DNA of 53,762 nt. Source: Chloroflexota bacterium (GTDB lineage: Bacteria; Chloroflexota; Anaerolineae; Anaerolineales; Villigracilaceae). The position numbers were made by a program, and so were the translations under genes. The DNA is taken from NCBI GenBank assembly GCA_016234485.1, contig JACRBL010000061.1:1-53762 (forward strand), read 5' to 3'. Below, in pieces: positions 50,340 to 53,762 of this stretch. The notes below the pieces were generated by a model, which ran no database searches, was not told the DNA's origin, and saw only the letters and a list, made by a program, of their open reading frames with translations. How positions within the stretch are numbered: the first letter of the stretch is position 1; each line of letters opens with the position of its first letter.

Positions 50340-51701
50340 ATGAGAAATTTGACATCCAGAATAATCCTGATCGTTATCATCGTCGCTGTGGCGGCGTGGA
50401 TTGACTTCAGCCCCAAACTTGAACTGGTCAATCCGTTTAACCTTCAGCCCCTGTGGACTCGCGACGTAAGCACGCGTCTCGGCCTCGACCTGCGCGGCGG
50501 ACTCCAGGTGGTGCTTGAAGCCGACCTGCCCGAAGGCACAGAGATTACCAAGGAACAGATGGACACAGCCCGTCTCATCCTGGAAAACCGCACCAACGCC
50601 CTCGGCGTGAACGAAAGCGTGCTCCAGGTGGCGGGAAATAACCGCATCGTGGGAGAATTCCCAGGCGCGGCGGACCCCGACCAGATCATCGCCACCCTTG
50701 GCGAGACGGGACGCCTCGAATTCGTGGACTTTGGCTTCTCCCCCGTAGCCGAAGGGACGACCGTTCAAACGGACGTGGATGGCGGAACTGCCACCGACCC
50801 AGCCACCGCCGACCCGGCCGCGCCTGTCGTCTATCACACCGTAATGACGGGCGATAAGATCAAAACGGCGCTGGTCTCGCAGGATGCGCTCGGCAACTTT
50901 GTCATCGAGTTTTCGCTCACCTCCGAAGGCGGACAGATTTTTGGCGACCACACGTCCACGCACAGCCAGCAATTTCTTGGCATCGTGTTAGACAAGGTCG
51001 TTATCTCCGCTCCGAGAATTGACGAACCCATCACGAGCGGAAGCGGCATCATCAGCGGCAGTTTCACCAGAGAATCGGCCAACGACCTCGCCATCAAACT
51101 GCGCTTCGGTTCCCTGCCGATCCCGTTCAAGGTCGTGGAAAGCCGCGTGGTCGGCCCCACCCTTGGTCAGGACTCGTTGCAGAAGTCGCTCGTCGCGGGC
51201 CTGATCGGCATTGCGGTCGTCTTCCTCTTTATGGGAATTTTCTACCGCGTACCCGGCATGTTGGCGGATGTGTCCATCATCATCTATGCCCTCATCGCCT
51301 TCGCGGTCTTCAAATACTTCCACTTCACGCTCACCCTCGCGGGCGTGGCGGGCTTCCTGCTCTCCACGGGCGCTGCGTTGGACGCGAACATCCTCATCTT
51401 TGAACGCCTGAAAGAGGAACTGCGCTCCGGCCGCACCCTCCGCAACGCCGTGGACATTGGTTGGACGCGCGCCTGGTCCTCCATCCGTGACTCGAACCTG
51501 GCCACCATCATCACGTCCATCATTCTGTTCTGGTTCGGCTCCGCATTCGGCGCCACAGTCGTCAAGGGCTTCGCGCTCACGCTCGCGCTCGGCGTGGGCA
51601 TCTCGCTCTTTACCGCCATCATCGTCACACGCACCCTGCTTAACCTCGTGCTGAACTTCATCAAACCTGGCGAAGAAAACCTCAAATGGTTCGGCATTTA
51701 G
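50340..51701 (+). CDS. secD: Protein translocase subunit SecD
   Basis: 453 aa. With SecF it forms the membrane complex that uses the proton motive force to help pull exported proteins through SecYEG. N-terminal helix (about 6-22), first periplasmic P1 region with LGLDLRGGLQVVLEAD (about 43-58), and the FTRESANDLAIKLRFGSLPIPFKVVE motif (about 242-267). Six-helix RND-like membrane part (280-440) follows with GVAGFLLSTGAALDANILIFERLKEE (about 338-363). Ends 10 nt before secF. A -10-like TATAAT lies at 50284-50289 without a convincing -35. Confidence 0.95.
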   Translation: MRNLTSRIILIVIIVAVAAWIDFSPKLELVNPFNLQPLWTRDVSTRLGLDLRGGLQVVLEADLPEGTEITKEQMDTARLILENRTNALGVNESVLQVAGNNRIVGEFPGAADPDQIIATLGETGRLEFVDFGFSPVAEGTTVQTDVDGGTATDPATADPAAPVVYHTVMTGDKIKTALVSQDALGNFVIEFSLTSEGGQIFGDHTSTHSQQFLGIVLDKVVISAPRIDEPITSGSGIISGSFTRESANDLAIKLRFGSLPIPFKVVESRVVGPTLGQDSLQKSLVAGLIGIAVVFLFMGIFYRVPGMLADVSIIIYALIAFAVFKYFHFTLTLAGVAGFLLSTGAALDANILIFERLKEELRSGRTLRNAVDIGWTRAWSSIRDSNLATIITSIILFWFGSAFGATVVKGFALTLALGVGISLFTAIIVTRTLLNLVLNFIKPGEENLKWFGI

Positions 51702-51711
51702 GGAGAACAAA

Positions 51712-52626
51712 ATGAATATCCTCGGAAAACGCTACTGGTACTTTTTCCTCTCCCTGTTCGTCATCGTTACAGGGATGACCCTGATGGTCACGGGCGGACT
51801 GCCCCTCTCCATTGACTTCACGGGCGGCTCCATCCTCGAAGTGCGCTTCGCGTCCGCGACGCCCGAGCCCGCCGAAGTGGTGGCCGTCTACGAAAGCATC
51901 GGCGTGGACGATGCCCAGGTGCAGACCACCAGCGTCGGCACGATCCAGATCCGCTCGTCCGCGCTAGATGAGATTAAAAGCGTGGAAGTCCAAACCGCGT
52001 TGAAGGAAGAATTCGGCGAGCTGACTGTCGAACGTTTCGACACGGTCGGCCCGTCTATCGGTCGCGAAGTGACGCAACGCGCCGGCCTCGCCGTGGGTGT
52101 GGCCGCGCTGGCCGTCGTTATCTACATCACCGTCACCTTCCGCGGCCTCGAACACGCCTCGCGCTACGGCATCATCGCCATCATCGCCATGGCTCACGAC
52201 GTCGCCATCGTGATGGCCGTCACCGCCATCGGCGGACGCTTCTGGGGCTGGCAGGTGGACGCGCTCTTCCTGACCGCGCTTCTCACCGTGATCGGCTTCT
52301 CGGTGCAGGATAAGATCGTGGTGTTCGACCGCATCCGCGAAAACTCCAACGTGTTTCGCCGCCTCGATTTCGAGACGCTCGCCAACCACTCCATCGTCCA
52401 AACCTTGCAACGCTCCATCAACACCCAGCTGATGACCGTGGAGTTCATGCTTCTTGCATTGGCGTTGTTCGGCGGCATCACCCTGCGCGAGTTCGCCGTC
52501 ATCCTGCTCATCGGCCTGTTCAGCGGAACGTACTCCTCCATCTTCATCGCCGCTCCGCTCCTGGTTGTGTGGCAAAACCAGGAATGGAAAACCTGGTTCA
52601 AGCGCAAAGAACTAGGGACGCTCTAA
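51712..52626 (+). CDS. secF: Protein translocase subunit SecF
   Basis: 304 aa. N-terminal helix (about 10-28), SIDFTGGSILEVRFAS (about 36-51), five further helices with GFSVQDKIVVFDRIREN (about 197-213) as in SecF. RBS GGGAG. Partner of SecD in one operon, followed by a strong terminator. Confidence 0.95.
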   Translation: MNILGKRYWYFFLSLFVIVTGMTLMVTGGLPLSIDFTGGSILEVRFASATPEPAEVVAVYESIGVDDAQVQTTSVGTIQIRSSALDEIKSVEVQTALKEEFGELTVERFDTVGPSIGREVTQRAGLAVGVAALAVVIYITVTFRGLEHASRYGIIAIIAMAHDVAIVMAVTAIGGRFWGWQVDALFLTALLTVIGFSVQDKIVVFDRIRENSNVFRRLDFETLANHSIVQTLQRSINTQLMTVEFMLLALALFGGITLREFAVILLIGLFSGTYSSIFIAAPLLVVWQNQEWKTWFKRKELGTL

Positions 52627-52634
52627 TATGCTAC

Positions 52635-52669
52635 AATGGCGCATCGAAAGATGCGCCATTTTCTTTTTT
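52635..52669 (+). terminator. Intrinsic terminator after secF
   Basis: AATGGCGCATC-GAAA-GATGCGCCATT perfect stem followed by TTCTTTTTT. Confidence 0.92.
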
Positions 52670-52682
52670 GGGACATCGAGAC

Positions 52683-53507
52683 GTGATCCGACACCCGAAC
52701 CGAATCCTGACCATCGCGCTTTTCGCGGCATTCCTGGCGGCCTGCTCCTCGCCTCTTTCCTCGACCGAGCCGTCCACGCTCCCTGTGACCGGCTCCACCC
52801 CCGAGCATTGGACTCCGCCCCTCGAAACCTCATGGCAGATCCAATATGCGGGCGCAATAGACCCCTCCCTCCCCGTAGACATCTACAACCTCGACCTGTT
52901 CGCCACCTCGCCCGAAACCATCGCGGACTTGCACGCGCGCGGCGTGAAGGTGATCTGTCGCTTCAGCGCGGGGACCTACGCCGCGTCCAGCCCCGACGCG
53001 GACACGTTCCCTGCGGCCGTCCTCGGCTCCATGCTGGCAGACCGTCCCGACGAGCAGTGGCTCGACATCCGCAACCTGCAAACTCTCGCGCCGATCATGC
53101 TCGAGCGCGTGGCCCTCGCCGCCCAGAAGGGATGTGACGGCGTAGACCCCGATCACGTGGACGGATACGCCAACAACAGCGGCTTCCTGCTCGCGCCCGA
53201 AGACCAACTGGCCTACAACGTCTTCCTCGCCAACGCCGCCCACCAAAACGGACTCGGCGTCGGCCTGAAAAACGACCTGGCGCAAATCCCCATCCTGCTC
53301 CCTTATTTTGACTGGGCCATCAGCGAAGAGTGTTTCTTTTACCAGGAATGTCACCTGCTTCAACCGTTCGTCAACGCGGGCAAACCCGTCTTCGTGATCG
53401 AATACAACCTCACCCCCGAAGAATTCTGCAACCAGTCTATTGACCTGAATTTCAACGCCCTGCAAAAGAAGATCGAGCTGGACGCGTTTCGGTTTCCGTG
53501 TAAGTGA
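52683..53507 (+). CDS. GH114-type (endo-alpha-1,4-polygalactosaminidase-like) lipoprotein
   Basis: 274 aa from the GTG at 52683; a longer frame from 52569 overlaps secF and the terminator and is rejected. Lipoprotein signal with FLAAC lipobox (Cys22). The catalytic-type domain (about 50-270) shows WQIQYAGAIDPSLPVDIYNLDLF, VKVICRFSAGTY, and KGCDGVDPDHVDGYANNSGF (about 154-173), matching the GH114 beta-barrel family with acidic residues on strand ends. It may cleave galactosamine-containing polysaccharides such as exopolymer; localisation is the cell surface. Separated from secF by a terminator, so it has its own promoter, not clearly seen. Confidence 0.82.
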   Translation: MIRHPNRILTIALFAAFLAACSSPLSSTEPSTLPVTGSTPEHWTPPLETSWQIQYAGAIDPSLPVDIYNLDLFATSPETIADLHARGVKVICRFSAGTYAASSPDADTFPAAVLGSMLADRPDEQWLDIRNLQTLAPIMLERVALAAQKGCDGVDPDHVDGYANNSGFLLAPEDQLAYNVFLANAAHQNGLGVGLKNDLAQIPILLPYFDWAISEECFFYQECHLLQPFVNAGKPVFVIEYNLTPEEFCNQSIDLNFNALQKKIELDAFRFPCK

Positions 53508-53515
53508 GGGGTCGG

Positions 53516-53558
53516 AAGGCAGAGAGCAGAGAGCAGTAAGTGGTAAATAGTAAATCGC
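53516..53558. repeat. Heptamer repeat (locus U, AGCAGAG / AGTGGTA words)
   Basis: GGCAGAG AGCAGAG AGCAGTA AGTGGTA AATAGTA AATCGC: regular seven-nt steps. Same words as locus J. Confidence 0.65.
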
Positions 53559-53636
53559 TTGAATGAGAATCGGTGAGGCGCTGACAGCATTCCAACAATA
53601 AAAGAGGCTTTCATGGAGATAATTCTAAGTAGTCAG

Positions 53637-53665
53637 TCGAAATAGATTATAAGGCATGATACACT
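53637..53665 (+). promoter_or_regulatory. Candidate leaderless promoter
   Basis: -35-like TCGAAA at 53637-53642, 17-nt spacer, -10 TACACT at 53660-53665; the ATG follows 6 nt later. Confidence 0.4.
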
Positions 53666-53671
53666 TTCGTC

Positions 53672-53762
53672 ATGAGAACCGTATACCAACTCAAGCCAAA
53701 AGAGTTAGCCGAAATAGAAAAAGCCATTCGGCAAGACAAACGAGCAGAAGTCAAACAGCGTG
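53672..53762 (+). CDS. Probable IS630-type transposase, N-terminus (truncated by window edge)
   Basis: Only 30 codons are visible: M-R-T-V-Y-Q-L-K-P-K-E-L-A-E-I-E-K-A-I-R and a basic continuation. The pattern L-x-P-x-E-L-x-E-I-E-x-A-I-R followed by K-R-x-x-V-x-x-R is how the N-terminal HTH of IS630-family transposases often begins. An HTH regulator is an alternative. No terminal inverted repeat could be fixed in 53560-53671. Confidence 0.4.
   Translation, partial: MRTVYQLKPKELAEIEKAIRQDKRAEVKQR

Overview
The window looks like a chromosomal piece of a mesophilic, anaerobic Chloroflexota bacterium, most likely Anaerolineae. This is inferred from the GC-rich backbone, secreted proteins with Thr/Pro-rich linkers, two tungsten-type aldehyde:ferredoxin oxidoreductases (AORs) beside many class III aminotransferases, GT4 glycosyltransferases, and the dense load of dispersed hairpin and heptamer repeats. 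No rRNA or taxonomic marker is present, so the assignment is tentative.

Layout. 1-3405: truncated lipoprotein (-), a P5C-dehydrogenase-like ALDH with a histone-like lysine tail, a small membrane protein and an orphan CoA-transferase subunit A. 3582-6290: an AT-rich insert that reads as a two-cassette integron array without integrase (CALIN-like), carrying a membrane protein and a TPR-HEPN (LA2681-type) protein. 6628-8100: GT4 glycosyltransferase and tRNA-Thr(CGT). 8099-28642: the metabolic core. The minus strand holds AOR, aminotransferase, GabT-like aminotransferase, AOR. The plus strand holds a secreted protein, Lrp/AsnC, two aminotransferases, a CoA-acylating semialdehyde dehydrogenase, a PatA-like putrescine aminotransferase, PotABCD, a second Lrp/AsnC and a saccharopine-dehydrogenase-family protein. 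The combined inference is uptake of polyamines or diamines, transamination to aminoaldehydes and semialdehydes, and oxidation of these either to acyl-CoA or to acids with reduced ferredoxin.

28705-33300: a repeat-rich and AT-rich accessory stretch with a frameshifted DUF559 gene, an HsdS-like remnant, a Ser/Thr kinase with altered catalytic motifs, a pilin-like protein and unknowns. 33492-36661: two Dpp/Opp-type permeases, the second fused to an extracellular beta-propeller. 36871-46696: CBS protein, asnS, tyrosine phosphatase, aspS, small secreted or membrane proteins, pth and mfd. 46686-53507: an AT-rich membrane-anchored unknown, a GT-C-like membrane protein, a lipoprotein, secDF and a GH114-like lipoprotein. 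The right edge holds the start of a probable IS630-type transposase.

The most unusual property of the window is at the DNA level. About twenty short loci consist of degenerate ~7-nt direct repeats that often turn back into complementary heptamers (imperfect hairpins). Each locus has its own heptamer word. They fill intergenic spacers, sit on start codons, and also interrupt coding sequence in frame (three times in mfd, once in the GT-C protein). A second notable pattern is four genes whose -10 hexamer ends only 6-7 nt before the ATG, i.e. predicted leaderless mRNAs.
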